In this document: in pieces, positions 17,011-25,849 of the stretch
Layout of the letters: every line of letters starts with the position of its first letter
Position numbering within the stretch: position 1 is the stretch's first letter
Assembly (NCBI GenBank): GCA_030531555.1
Contig: JAUNNI010000009.1
Span: forward strand, 1 to 64,000
DNA: 64,000 bases
Origin: Eubacteriales bacterium
Lineage (GTDB): Bacteria > Bacillota > Clostridia > Lachnospirales > Lachnospiraceae
Direction: 5' to 3'
Notes under the pieces: model-generated
The model's database searches: none
What the model was told of the DNA's origin: nothing
Seen by the model: only the letters and a program-made list of their open reading frames with translations
Translations under genes and position numbers: made by a program

Positions 17011-17898
17011 TCAGTTTTTCTCAAATTCTGATAAAAGGTATTGAATGAATAATTTTTGATTTTTATTCAAGGAATTGAAATCTTGATAGATCAATCCAAG
17101 CTCCCAGTACATATCTTCATCGAGAATCGGGATACAAACCAGATTCTCGTGGGAGCTTTCCTCATAAACATGTTTCACGCAGATTAAAATTCCCTGGTTT
17201 TGGTTGGTCAGTTTCACTAGCTGGCTAACATCGGAGGACTTGTAGATAACATTTGGTTTAAAACCATGTTTTTTACAACCTTCCATGGTGCGAAAATGGA
17301 TATTGTAGCGTTTGCTGAAAAAGAGAAAACTCTCTTCGGATAATTCGTTCATATAAATACCGGTGCGATTAGCCAATGGATGGTTTTTATGAGCGATAAA
17401 CTGAAGCTGTTCCCGGTGAATCGGGTGGTATTCTAATCCTTTTTGATTCCATGGTTTGGTGGATAAGGCAAAATGATGTTTATCGGATCGAACATAATCC
17501 TCACAATCAAGATCTGGGTGTTCCAATTGTTCCAGTTCCAATTGAGGGTACATTTTGGTGAATTTAATCAAGTGATTTATTGAAATACTCCGGAAGAATC
17601 CATTGGATACGGCAAATTCAATCTGCCCCTGACGTAAATTGAAATGTTCAAAAGCATCGTCCAATGCCATAGTGTATTGATCGCAGATATCATGAAAACG
17701 CTCATAAAGATAGAGTCCATCCTGAGTAAGATCGATTCCATGATTCTTTCTGGAAATCAGGCGAACATGCAATTCTTCCTCCAGTCCCTTTAAACATTTG
17801 CTTAAAGCCTGTTGAGAGATAAAGAGTGCATCTGCTGCCTTTGTAATATTTTTGCACTGGGCAACTTTTATAAAATAAAAAATGTGTCGGAATTCCAT
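17011..17898 (-). CDS. LysR-family transcriptional regulator
   Basis: A 295-residue LysR regulator with an N-terminal winged helix-turn-helix (MEFRHIFYFIKVAQCKNITKAADALFISQQALSKCLKGLEE, split as the usual LysR head) and a periplasmic-binding-protein-like effector domain. The start at 17898 is chosen from the family alignment and GGAG seven bases upstream; an in-frame ATG at 17958 adds 20 residues. It is divergent from the Old Yellow Enzyme gene (99 bases between starts), the classic layout for a LysR target, and its stop abuts the dehydrogenase stop. The effector is unknown. Confidence 0.88.
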   Translation of the reverse strand: MEFRHIFYFIKVAQCKNITKAADALFISQQALSKCLKGLEEELHVRLISRKNHGIDLTQDGLYLYERFHDICDQYTMALDDAFEHFNLRQGQIEFAVSNGFFRSISINHLIKFTKMYPQLELEQLEHPDLDCEDYVRSDKHHFALSTKPWNQKGLEYHPIHREQLQFIAHKNHPLANRTGIYMNELSEESFLFFSKRYNIHFRTMEGCKKHGFKPNVIYKSSDVSQLVKLTNQNQGILICVKHVYEESSHENLVCIPILDEDMYWELGLIYQDFNSLNKNQKLFIQYLLSEFEKN

Positions 17899-17996
17899 AA
17901 GATTTCTCCAATCATTTTGATGAAAAACAGATTTTACCATTCCATCATATTTTAACATATATCAACTGACATGAATAGAAAATAGGAGACAATACG

Positions 17997-19934
17997 ATGA
18001 AAAATAAATATTATCCAAATCTTGCCAGCCCAATTACCATCAATGGTCTTACATTCAAAAACCGTATTTTTGGTGCTCCGATGTCCAATCCGGAATTAGA
18101 CCCTGATTGCCACATGAGAGAAGAAGATATCGCTTTCCATGCAAATCGTGGCCGCGGTGGTCTTGCCAGTGTTTGTATCGGTCTTGGCATCGTAGAAGCA
18201 GTGGGACGTTCCCACACAAAAGAAGTAATTCTTTATGATGATATGTCTCTTCCATCATTAAAGAGAATGGCAAATGAATTCCACAAACATAACTGTATGG
18301 CTACCATGGAATTGGCTCATGGTGGAAAATTTGGTGCAGCTAGAAGCCATGCAGGTGCAGAGTATACATTAATTGGACCAAATGATGAATTAAACGCACA
18401 GGGTGTTCCTGTAAAAGCTATGACAGAAGAACAGATTGAAGAAACCGCACAGGCATTTGGAAATGCTGCAAAGCTTGTGAAAGAAGCTGGTTTTGACATG
18501 GTATTTATCCATGGCGGACATGGGTGGCTTCTTGGACAGTTTGCATCTCCTTATTTTAACAAGAGAACAGACCGTTGGGGTGGAAGTCTTGAAAACCGTA
18601 TGCGTTTCTCTCTTCTTGTTATTGAAAAAGTTCGTGAAGCAGTTGGGCCTGACTTCCCAATCGAATTCCGTATGAGTGGTTCGGAATGTATTCCTGGTGG
18701 ATACGATATCGATGAAGCAGTAGAGATGGCAAAAATGATCGATGGTAAAGTTGATATCATCCATGTTTCTGCCGGAATTCATGAAAATGATGATGTATTT
18801 GTAATCACACATCCATCCATGTTCATCGAACACGGCTGCAATGTAAAATATGCAGCAGAGATCAAAAAACATGTAAAAACACCAGTTGCAACCCTTGGTG
18901 GTATCAATGATGTTGATATGATGGAAGAAATCATTGCTTCAGGAAAAGCTGATATCATTGAAGTGGCTCGTCAGTCTCTGGCAGATCCATATTTCCCAGA
19001 AAAAGCCTTCTCTGGTAAGAAAGATGACATTACACAGTGCTGCCGTTGCTATACATGTTTCTTCAACTACTTATCCAACAGAAATTATTGTTGTGCATTT
19101 AACCCGGTAATCGGTGACGAATTAGAAAATAAATTCGGATTCCCAGCAACCACTCCTAAGAAAGTTGTTGTTGTTGGTGGTGGTCCTGGTGGCATGGAAG
19201 CAGCAATCACTGCAGCAGGCAGAGGACATTCCGTAACATTATTTGAGAAAAATGATCGTCTTGGTGGACAGATTCTTCATGAACAGTTTATTCCATTTAA
19301 GAAGGATATGTATCATTTTGTAGAAGTACTCGCAAAACGTTGCCAGGATGCAGGTGTTGATATTCGATTAAATACAGAAATCACTCCAGAAGAAGTGGCA
19401 GAAATGGGAGCAGATGTTGTTATGACAGCAGTTGGTGCTACACCAATCGTTCCTTCTATTCCTGGTATTGAAAAAGCTGTTGGCTTAAAAGTATTGGAAA
19501 AGGAAACACCAGATTTAGGCCAGAAAGTTGTAATTCTTGGTGGTGGTCTTGTAGGATGTGAAGTAGGTATCTATCTTGACATGCTTGGAAAAGACGTTAC
19601 TATCCTTGAAATGAAAGATACATGGGCACCAGATGCTTACTGGATGCACAAGGTTGCTATGGATCAGCATATCCGCGACAGCAAAATGGATATCAAGGTA
19701 AATACCAAAGCCATCGAAATCACAGATAAGGGTGTGGTTTGCAGCACTCCAGAGGGTGAAATTACAGTAGAAGCTGATAGTGTTCTTCTTGCAGCCGGTA
19801 TGAAAGCAAATCGTGCTGTAGCAAATGAATTCTTGAATACTGCACCACGCGTATTTGAGGTTGGTGATGCCATCAAAGCAGGACGTGTTGTTGATGCTGT
19901 AAAAGTTGGTTATTACAGAGCACTGGATATCTAA
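17997..19934 (+). CDS. Old Yellow Enzyme/2,4-dienoyl-CoA reductase-like Fe-S flavoprotein
   Basis: A 645-residue three-part oxidoreductase: an FMN TIM barrel (1-340, with HGGHGWLLGQF and the active-site region of enoate reductases), a 4Fe-4S cysteine cluster (CCRCYTC...CC, about 345-365), and FAD/NAD(P)-binding domains (VVVVGGGPGGMEAA near 385 and VVILGGGLVGCEVG near 510). Family members reduce activated C=C bonds: 2-enoates, dienoyl-CoA, or 3-oxo-steroid intermediates in bile acid dehydroxylation (BaiCD/BaiH). Without other bai genes nearby, an enoate or aromatic substrate is as likely. AGGAG lies nine bases upstream. It is probably controlled by the divergent LysR. Confidence 0.88.
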   Translation: MKNKYYPNLASPITINGLTFKNRIFGAPMSNPELDPDCHMREEDIAFHANRGRGGLASVCIGLGIVEAVGRSHTKEVILYDDMSLPSLKRMANEFHKHNCMATMELAHGGKFGAARSHAGAEYTLIGPNDELNAQGVPVKAMTEEQIEETAQAFGNAAKLVKEAGFDMVFIHGGHGWLLGQFASPYFNKRTDRWGGSLENRMRFSLLVIEKVREAVGPDFPIEFRMSGSECIPGGYDIDEAVEMAKMIDGKVDIIHVSAGIHENDDVFVITHPSMFIEHGCNVKYAAEIKKHVKTPVATLGGINDVDMMEEIIASGKADIIEVARQSLADPYFPEKAFSGKKDDITQCCRCYTCFFNYLSNRNYCCAFNPVIGDELENKFGFPATTPKKVVVVGGGPGGMEAAITAAGRGHSVTLFEKNDRLGGQILHEQFIPFKKDMYHFVEVLAKRCQDAGVDIRLNTEITPEEVAEMGADVVMTAVGATPIVPSIPGIEKAVGLKVLEKETPDLGQKVVILGGGLVGCEVGIYLDMLGKDVTILEMKDTWAPDAYWMHKVAMDQHIRDSKMDIKVNTKAIEITDKGVVCSTPEGEITVEADSVLLAAGMKANRAVANEFLNTAPRVFEVGDAIKAGRVVDAVKVGYYRALDI

Positions 19935-19950
19935 TTCTTTATAAAATTTC

Positions 19951-19979
19951 TTGAGAATAATCCAAAAAAATGGTATAAT
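19951..19979 (+). promoter_or_regulatory. Promoter of the tyrosine phosphatase gene
   Basis: TTGAGA (19951-19956), a 17-base spacer and a consensus TATAAT (19974-19979), 48 bases before the start codon. Confidence 0.7.
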
Positions 19980-20026
19980 GATTAAGTAATTATGCGAACA
20001 TATGCACATTTGGAGGAGATGGGTTC

Positions 20027-20815
20027 ATGGCTACAATTTGTTTCGAGGGAATTAGAAATATCAGAGATTTAGGTGGAATTAAGACAGCAGATGGTCACGT
20101 GATCAAGGATAAATGCTTATATAAAAGTGCAACTTTATATACAGCAACAGAATCCGATGTTGAAAAATTGATTAATGACTGTAACGTTGCCATGGTAATT
20201 GACCTTCGTACGGAGATCGAACGAAAAATGATGCCAAATCCTTGCATGAAAGGTGTTTCTGAAATCTGGAACCCTATTTATATGGAACATATTCAGGGGC
20301 TTGAAATTACAGATCTTGATTCCGTAAAGAATAGAATTAAACGCAATGAATTCGATGCCAAAGCTTTTATGCTTAACATGTACTCCAAAGTTGTGAATAA
20401 TCAGATCATTCAGAAGCAGATGAAACAGTTCTTCCATATGATTTCCAATGAACGTGGTGGTGCCATTCTCTGGCATTGTAGCGCTGGTAAGGATCGTACC
20501 GGCATCATGACTGCACTTGTTTTAGCAGCCCTTGGTGTTTCCAAAGAAGAAATCATTAAAAACTATGTGGAATCTGCAGAAACATCCGATGACCTTGTGG
20601 ATGTAATCGTTGATAAAATGTTCCCACTGGGCAATGAAGCTTTAGAGCCTTTCCGCAAACAGGCCAGAATCTTGTTTGGTGGTGACTCCTGCTACATTGA
20701 TGTTTTCTTTGACGCCATTGAAAAAGATTATGTGACAGTTGAAAACTATCTGCAAAAAGCATTGGAAGTTCGCATTGACAATATCGTACGTTTAAAGACA
20801 TTATATTTAAAATAA
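20027..20815 (+). CDS. Tyrosine-specific protein phosphatase
   Basis: A 262-residue phosphatase of the bacterial Tyr-phosphatase-3 (IphP/LipA-like) group. The family start NIRDLGG is near residue 11, and the P-loop HCSAGKDRTGI lies near 150 with nucleophile Cys, Lys-Asp and Arg. Members dephosphorylate phosphotyrosine and sometimes phosphoinositides. No signal peptide is present, so it acts in the cytosol. It is monocistronic, with its own promoter and terminator. Confidence 0.88.
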   Translation: MATICFEGIRNIRDLGGIKTADGHVIKDKCLYKSATLYTATESDVEKLINDCNVAMVIDLRTEIERKMMPNPCMKGVSEIWNPIYMEHIQGLEITDLDSVKNRIKRNEFDAKAFMLNMYSKVVNNQIIQKQMKQFFHMISNERGGAILWHCSAGKDRTGIMTALVLAALGVSKEEIIKNYVESAETSDDLVDVIVDKMFPLGNEALEPFRKQARILFGGDSCYIDVFFDAIEKDYVTVENYLQKALEVRIDNIVRLKTLYLK

Positions 20816-20851
20816 GATAAAATCGGATTGGACGATTCTGACAAATCATAA

Positions 20852-20882
20852 GGCTCCCTATCGAAAGATGGGGGGTCTTTTC
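20852..20882 (+). terminator. Intrinsic terminator after the phosphatase gene
   Basis: GGCTCCCTATC pairs with GATGGGGGGTC around GAAA with three G-U pairs, followed by TTTTC. Confidence 0.75.
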
Positions 20883-21000
20883 ATGGTTATATGCATATTG
20901 TTTTTGATTATGAAAAATTTTTAGCATATTTTATGGTTAGAATGTTAGTGAGAAATGGAACAACGTATCATTATAATTAAGAAGAAAGAAGGTGAGATGG

Positions 21001-21519
21001 ATGAATCATAAGGAGTTTTTCTTATTGGATGAAGTCCATGATATCTATGGTCAGATTACGAAAATATTGATCGAGAAAAAAATGCAGATTACCACCATGG
21101 AAAGTGCAACTTCAGGACAAATTGCTTCCCTGATCACAGATACAGAAGGTTCCTCCGCCATCATGAAAGGAGCTTTTGTAACTTATTCCAATGAGGCGAA
21201 AATCATGCAAGGAGTATCTGCTAAGACTATTGAAAATTATGGAGTGTATTCCCTTGAAACAGCTGTGGAGATGGCACAGGCAGCAAAGAGAGCATATGGC
21301 GCAGACTTTGCCATCGGTGTGACTGGAACCATGGGAAATGTGGATCCTGCCAATACAGATAGTATTCCAGGGCAGGTTTATTTTGCAATTGTGACCACAG
21401 ACAAAACATTTCCTTATTATATAGAACTAGAAGCAAAAGAAACACGTTTGGATTACAAGCTATGTGTTGCTTTAGAAGTTGGAAAAGAGCTGTTACAAAT
21501 TATCAGCCAGGATCACTAA
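21001..21519 (+). CDS. pncC: CinA C-terminal/PncC-type nicotinamide-nucleotide amidase
   Basis: A stand-alone CinA C-terminal domain of 172 residues. ESATSGQIASLITDTEGSSA and GAFVTYSNEAK match the amidase core that deamidates NMN to nicotinate mononucleotide in NAD salvage; GVTGTMGNVDP is the conserved third block. The usual ESCTGG is ESATSG, with the nucleophilic Ser retained. The start at ATG 21001 follows AGAAGGTGAGATGG; a GTG at 20992 is possible. It lies 18 bases before a nitroreductase gene, so the two are probably co-transcribed. Confidence 0.8.
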   Translation: MNHKEFFLLDEVHDIYGQITKILIEKKMQITTMESATSGQIASLITDTEGSSAIMKGAFVTYSNEAKIMQGVSAKTIENYGVYSLETAVEMAQAAKRAYGADFAIGVTGTMGNVDPANTDSIPGQVYFAIVTTDKTFPYYIELEAKETRLDYKLCVALEVGKELLQIISQDH

Positions 21520-21537
21520 AAGAAAAGGAGAGAATAG

Positions 21538-22062
21538 ATGTCATTATTGGAAATCATGAAAAATCGAAGAAGCGTAAGAAAGTATACGGGCGAAGCCATT
21601 CCTGAAGAGAAAATGAATCAGATTCTTCAGGCTGCCTTACTTGCGCCAAGTAGCCGTGGAAGGAGACCATGGGAGTTTGTTCTGGTAAAAGATAAGGAAT
21701 TACTTGAAAAACTTTCTTCCTGCAGAGAAATGGGTTCTGCTTTCTTAAAAGATGCAGACCAGGCAGTGGTTGTTTTAGGAGATACTAGCCTGACAGATGT
21801 TTGGGTAGAAGATTGTTCCATCGCCATGACCATGATGTATCTTATGGCCGATTCTCTTGGGGTAGGCTGCTGCTGGATTCAGGGAAGAAATCGATTTGCC
21901 AAGGAAGGAGTTACCACAGAATCTTACGTAAAAGAACTTTTGGAGATTCCGGAACAGTATGCTCTCCAGGCAATCATGGCATTTGGAATTCCAGAAAACC
22001 ATCCAGAAGGATATGATTTGGAAGATTTATGTTATGGTAAGATACATCGGGATTATTTTTAG
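21538..22062 (+). CDS. Nitroreductase-family FMN oxidoreductase
   Basis: A 174-residue nitroreductase. The N-terminal RRSVRKYTGEAIPEE is the FMN-phosphate-binding start of the family, followed by APSSRGRRPW and GVGCCWIQ. Members form dimers with one FMN per subunit and reduce nitro compounds, quinones or flavins with NAD(P)H. GGAG lies seven bases before the ATG. It pairs with the upstream PncC-like gene. The substrate is not predictable. Confidence 0.85.
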   Translation: MSLLEIMKNRRSVRKYTGEAIPEEKMNQILQAALLAPSSRGRRPWEFVLVKDKELLEKLSSCREMGSAFLKDADQAVVVLGDTSLTDVWVEDCSIAMTMMYLMADSLGVGCCWIQGRNRFAKEGVTTESYVKELLEIPEQYALQAIMAFGIPENHPEGYDLEDLCYGKIHRDYF

Positions 22063-22149
22063 AAATTATAAGAATTAAATTATAAAGGAAAATGTGATAA
22101 ATCTCATATTTTTATTCGTGACTATTATAGTTTATTCTTTTTTTCTATA

Positions 22150-22178
22150 TTGTATTAATACTTTTCAAGTGATAGAAT
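22150..22178 (+). promoter_or_regulatory. Candidate promoter of the rnf operon
   Basis: TTGTAT (22150-22155), a 17-base spacer and TAGAAT (22173-22178), 52 bases before rnfC, in an otherwise very A/T-rich spacer. Confidence 0.55.
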
Positions 22179-22229
22179 TTAGGTTGAGTATGTATATTTT
22201 TAAAAATAAATAATGAAAGGAGTATTCGT

Positions 22230-23561
22230 ATGAAATTAGCTACATTCCGTGGCGGAGTTCATCCATATGATGGTAAGGAATTTTCCAAAGATAAGCCGAT
22301 CAAAAAATATATGCCAAAAGGCACTATGGTTTATCCTGTATCCCAGCATATCGGTGCTCCAGCAGTACCAGTTGTTAAGAAAAATGATGAAGTACTGATG
22401 GGCCAGATCATTGCGGAAGCAGGTGGATTCGTTTCCTCCAATATCATCAGTTCTGTTTCCGGTAAAGTAAAAGCAGTAGAACCAAGACTGCTTCCATCCG
22501 GAGCAAAAGTGAACTCCATCATCATCGAAAATGATGGAAATTACACCCCAGTGGAAGGACTTGGACAAAAACGTGATTATACAAAAATGTCCAAACAGGA
22601 GATTATCGATGCTGTAAAAGCAGCAGGTATCGTTGGTCTTGGAGGTGCTGGTTTCCCTACTCATGTTAAACTTATGCCTAAGGATCCTAATGCCATCGAT
22701 TACGTTATCGTAAACGGTGCAGAATGTGAACCTTACCTTACAAGTGACTACCGTGCAATGCTTGAGATGCCGGAACGTTTGATCGAAGGACTTAAGATCA
22801 TGCTCAGCCTCTTTGATAACGCGAAGGGCGTAATCGCAATCGAAAACAACAAACCGGAAGCCATTGCAAAACTTACTGAAATGGTAGCAAATGAAGAAAA
22901 AATCGAAGTTTGCCCATGTCAGACAAAATACCCTCAGGGTGGTGAGCGTAATCTGATTTATGCTGTAACAGGCAGAAAGATTAACTCCAAAAAATTACCT
23001 GCAGATGCAGGATGTATCGTTGATAACGTGGATACTGTAGTAGCAATCCAGATGGCAATCAGCGAAAGCACACCTCTAATGAGAAGAATCTTCACTGTAA
23101 CAGGTGCAGGTATCAATGAGCCAGGCAACTTTGAAGTAAAAATCGGTACAAGCTACGCAGAATTAATCGAAGAAGCAGGCGGCTTAAAAGAAGGCGTACA
23201 GAAAGTAATCTCTGGCGGTCCTATGATGGGATTTGCATTATCCACATTGGACGTACCAGTTGTAAAAACATCTTCTGCTATGACATGTATGTTAGAAGAT
23301 GAAGTTGCAAGATACAAAGAGTCCCCATGTATCCGTTGTGGACGTTGTATCCATGCTTGTCCATCCCATTTGGTTCCTCAGATGATGATGGATGCAGCAG
23401 AAAAAGTAGACTTAGAAGTATTCCAGGCATTAAATGGTATGGAATGCTACGAATGTGGTAGCTGTACTTATGCATGTCCTGCTCACAGACCACTGACACA
23501 GGCATTCAAACAGATGCGTCAGGCTGTTATGGCAGAACGCAGAAAACAGCAGCAGAAATAG
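22230..23561 (+). CDS. rnfC: Rnf complex subunit RnfC
   Basis: The 443-residue NADH-side subunit of the ferredoxin:NAD+ oxidoreductase (Rnf), which couples electron flow to Na+ or H+ export. It contains the flavin/NADH-binding region (GGAGFPTHVK near residue 135, GAECEPYLTSDYR) and two 4Fe-4S motifs, CIRCGRCIHACP (about 367) and CYECGSCTYACP (about 406). It is cytoplasmic and attaches to the membrane subunits. It is the first gene of the operon, with a good AAAGGAG, and lies 12 bases from rnfD. Confidence 0.93.
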   Translation: MKLATFRGGVHPYDGKEFSKDKPIKKYMPKGTMVYPVSQHIGAPAVPVVKKNDEVLMGQIIAEAGGFVSSNIISSVSGKVKAVEPRLLPSGAKVNSIIIENDGNYTPVEGLGQKRDYTKMSKQEIIDAVKAAGIVGLGGAGFPTHVKLMPKDPNAIDYVIVNGAECEPYLTSDYRAMLEMPERLIEGLKIMLSLFDNAKGVIAIENNKPEAIAKLTEMVANEEKIEVCPCQTKYPQGGERNLIYAVTGRKINSKKLPADAGCIVDNVDTVVAIQMAISESTPLMRRIFTVTGAGINEPGNFEVKIGTSYAELIEEAGGLKEGVQKVISGGPMMGFALSTLDVPVVKTSSAMTCMLEDEVARYKESPCIRCGRCIHACPSHLVPQMMMDAAEKVDLEVFQALNGMECYECGSCTYACPAHRPLTQAFKQMRQAVMAERRKQQQK

Positions 23562-23573
23562 GAGGGAAAGAGT

Positions 23574-25160
23574 ATGAATTTTAATTTATCATCTTCACCT
23601 CATGTCAGAGGTGCGGACAGTACACGATCCATCATGTATGATGTTTGTATTGCTCTGCTTCCAGCTACAGCATTCGGCATTTATCGTTTTGGACTTTATT
23701 CTTTATTAGTACTTCTCGTATCCATCGGATTTGCAATTCTTTCCGAATACGCATACCAGAATATTACGAAACAGGAAGTATTGATCAGTGATGGTAGTGC
23801 ATTACTCACAGGTCTTCTTCTTGGTTTAAATATGCCACCGCATATCCCATTATGGGTTCCTGCACTTGGTAGTATGTTCGCTGTGATTGTTGTAAAACAG
23901 TTCTTTGGCGGACTTGGTCGTAACTTTATGAACCCTGCTCTTGGAGGTAGATGTTTCCTTTTAATCTCCTTCACAACTCTTATGAGTGATTTCTCCATTG
24001 ATGCAACTACAACAGCTACACCACTTGCAACTCTTGCAGCTGGTGGCCATGTAGATCGTGCAGCAATGTTCGTAGGTTTCACAACAGGTACAATCGGTGA
24101 AGTATCCGCCCTTGCACTTCTTATGGGTGGTATCTACCTTTTAGTTAAGAAAATTATCACTTGGGAAATCCCAGTATGCTACATCGTATCCTTCGCAATC
24201 TGTGTAGGTCTTTTCGGTGGTCAGGGATTTGATTCCAAGTTCATCATCGCTCACTTATGTGGTGGTGGTCTCATGTTAGGTGCATGGTTCATGGCAACTG
24301 ACTATGTAACAAGCCCAATTACTAAGAATGGTAAAATCCTCTTTGGTATCCTTCTTGGTATCTTAACATGTGTATTCCGTATCTTTGGACCAGCTGCAGA
24401 AGGTGTTTCCTATGCAATCATCATCTGTAACTTATTAGTTCCATTGATCGAAAAAGTTACTATGCCAAAAGCATTTGGTTTAGAAGACGTGAAGAAAGAA
24501 AAACCTGTCAAAGAAGCAGCTGCAGCAGTAGAAGAAGCTCCTGCAAAGGAAGCAGCTCCAGCAGCAAAAATCTCCATGGCAGTATACAAAGCAGCTATGA
24601 ATCTTTGTGTAATCACATTAGTTGCAGGCCTCCTTTTAGGTGTTGTATATCAGGTAACTAAGGGACCGATCAAACAGGCTGAAATCGCAGCACAGGCAGA
24701 AGCATTTAAGGCAGTATGTCCAGATGCTGACAGCTTTGATGAAGCTCCTGATTTATTCGCAAAAGCAGCAGATGTGGAAGGAAAATATGGTAGTGTTGTT
24801 GTAGACAGTGCTTATAAAGCTTTAGATGCATCTGGCGCAGAATGTGGATGCGTTGTTAATGTAACAACAAAAGAAGGATTCGGTGGTGAAATTCAGGTTT
24901 CCGTTGGTTTTGACGCAGAAGGCGTTGTTACCGGTATCGAATTCCTTTCCATCAATGAAACAGCTGGTCTTGGTATGAATGCGACAGAAGAATCCTGGAG
25001 AGCACAGTACGCAGGCAAGGCAGTGGATGAATATGAAGTAGTAAAAGGTGGCGCTTCCGCAGATAATCAGATTGATGCAATCTCCGGTGCAACCATCACA
25101 TCAAAAGCAGTTACAGGCGCAGTTAACACAGCACTTGCACTTGTAAAAGCTGCTCAGTAG
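23574..25160 (+). CDS. rnfD: Fused RnfD-RnfG subunit
   Basis: A single 528-residue protein replaces two Rnf subunits. Residues 1-300 are RnfD (membrane segments; SDGSALLTGLLLGLNMPP; TTATPLATL, the region of the covalent FMN threonine). An Ala/Glu/Lys/Pro linker spans about 301-331. From 332 onward is RnfG: one membrane segment and an extracytoplasmic FMN-binding domain ending with SGATIT at about 504-509, the flavin-transferase site. No stop or internal ribosome site separates the halves. The fusion fixes a 1:1 ratio of the two flavinylated subunits. Spacing to rnfE is 11 bases. Confidence 0.9.
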   Translation: MNFNLSSSPHVRGADSTRSIMYDVCIALLPATAFGIYRFGLYSLLVLLVSIGFAILSEYAYQNITKQEVLISDGSALLTGLLLGLNMPPHIPLWVPALGSMFAVIVVKQFFGGLGRNFMNPALGGRCFLLISFTTLMSDFSIDATTTATPLATLAAGGHVDRAAMFVGFTTGTIGEVSALALLMGGIYLLVKKIITWEIPVCYIVSFAICVGLFGGQGFDSKFIIAHLCGGGLMLGAWFMATDYVTSPITKNGKILFGILLGILTCVFRIFGPAAEGVSYAIIICNLLVPLIEKVTMPKAFGLEDVKKEKPVKEAAAAVEEAPAKEAAPAAKISMAVYKAAMNLCVITLVAGLLLGVVYQVTKGPIKQAEIAAQAEAFKAVCPDADSFDEAPDLFAKAADVEGKYGSVVVDSAYKALDASGAECGCVVNVTTKEGFGGEIQVSVGFDAEGVVTGIEFLSINETAGLGMNATEESWRAQYAGKAVDEYEVVKGGASADNQIDAISGATITSKAVTGAVNTALALVKAAQ

Positions 25161-25171
25161 GAGGTGTAGGG

Positions 25172-25846
25172 ATGAATAAATATGTAGAACGTCTTTATAA
25201 CGGTATTGTGAAAGAAAACCCTACATTTATCCTGATCCTTGGTATGTGTCCAACCTTAGCGGTTACGACATCTGTTTCCAACGGTATTGGTATGGGATTA
25301 TCTACCACAATCGTTTTGGTAATGTCCAACTTTATTATTTCCATCATGAGAAATATTATTCCGGATAAAGTAAGAATTCCGGCTTACATCGTAATTATCG
25401 CATCTTTGGTAACAATCGTAGAGTTCCTTATGAAAGCTTACGTGCCTGCACTTAGTGCTTCCCTTGGTCTTTACATTCCACTGATCGTAGTTAACTGTAT
25501 CATTCTTGGTCGTGCAGAATCTTATGCAGCAAAGAACTCTCCAGTATTATCTATCTTCGATGGTATTGGTATGGGTCTTGGTTTCACCATCGCTTTAACA
25601 TGTATCAGTTTCTTCCGTGAATTAATCGGTAACGGTACTGTATTTGGCATGAATATTATGCCAGCAGGTTATCAGCCAGTTGCAATCTTTACAAGAGCTC
25701 CTGGCGCTTTCCTTGTACTCGGTGGTCTGATCACTGTATTAAATGCATTCAATATCAAGAATAATAGTAGCAAGAAGGTTGAAGGCTGTGACGGCGACTG
25801 CTGCCATTGTTCTTCTGCATGTGATAACAAGAAGGAGGAGGCGTAA
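25172..25846 (+). CDS. rnfE: Rnf complex subunit RnfE with a cysteine-rich C-terminal tail
   Basis: A 224-residue integral membrane subunit with six predicted segments. In RnfE/RnfA pairs, conserved membrane cysteines hold an Fe-S cluster at the subunit interface. The last 20 residues form an unusual soluble tail with five cysteines (CDGDCCHCSSAC) before a charged end, absent from the RnfE sequences I remember. It lies on the side where the last membrane helix ends and may bind metal or an extra cluster. GGAGGTG precedes the ATG; rnfA follows after three bases. Confidence 0.9.
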   Translation: MNKYVERLYNGIVKENPTFILILGMCPTLAVTTSVSNGIGMGLSTTIVLVMSNFIISIMRNIIPDKVRIPAYIVIIASLVTIVEFLMKAYVPALSASLGLYIPLIVVNCIILGRAESYAAKNSPVLSIFDGIGMGLGFTIALTCISFFRELIGNGTVFGMNIMPAGYQPVAIFTRAPGAFLVLGGLITVLNAFNIKNNSSKKVEGCDGDCCHCSSACDNKKEEA

Positions 25847-25849
25847 GAC

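Noticed and set aside
17997..19934. Assignment as a bile acid 7-dehydroxylation gene (baiCD/baiH)
   Set aside because: The domain layout fits, but no other bai genes are nearby and the family includes many enoate and dienoyl-CoA reductases.
19515..20009. Long minus-strand open frame over the end of the Old Yellow Enzyme gene
   Set aside because: It is a shadow of the coding strand, lacks a ribosome site and reads as low-complexity Cys/Phe/Ile-rich sequence typical of antisense frames.
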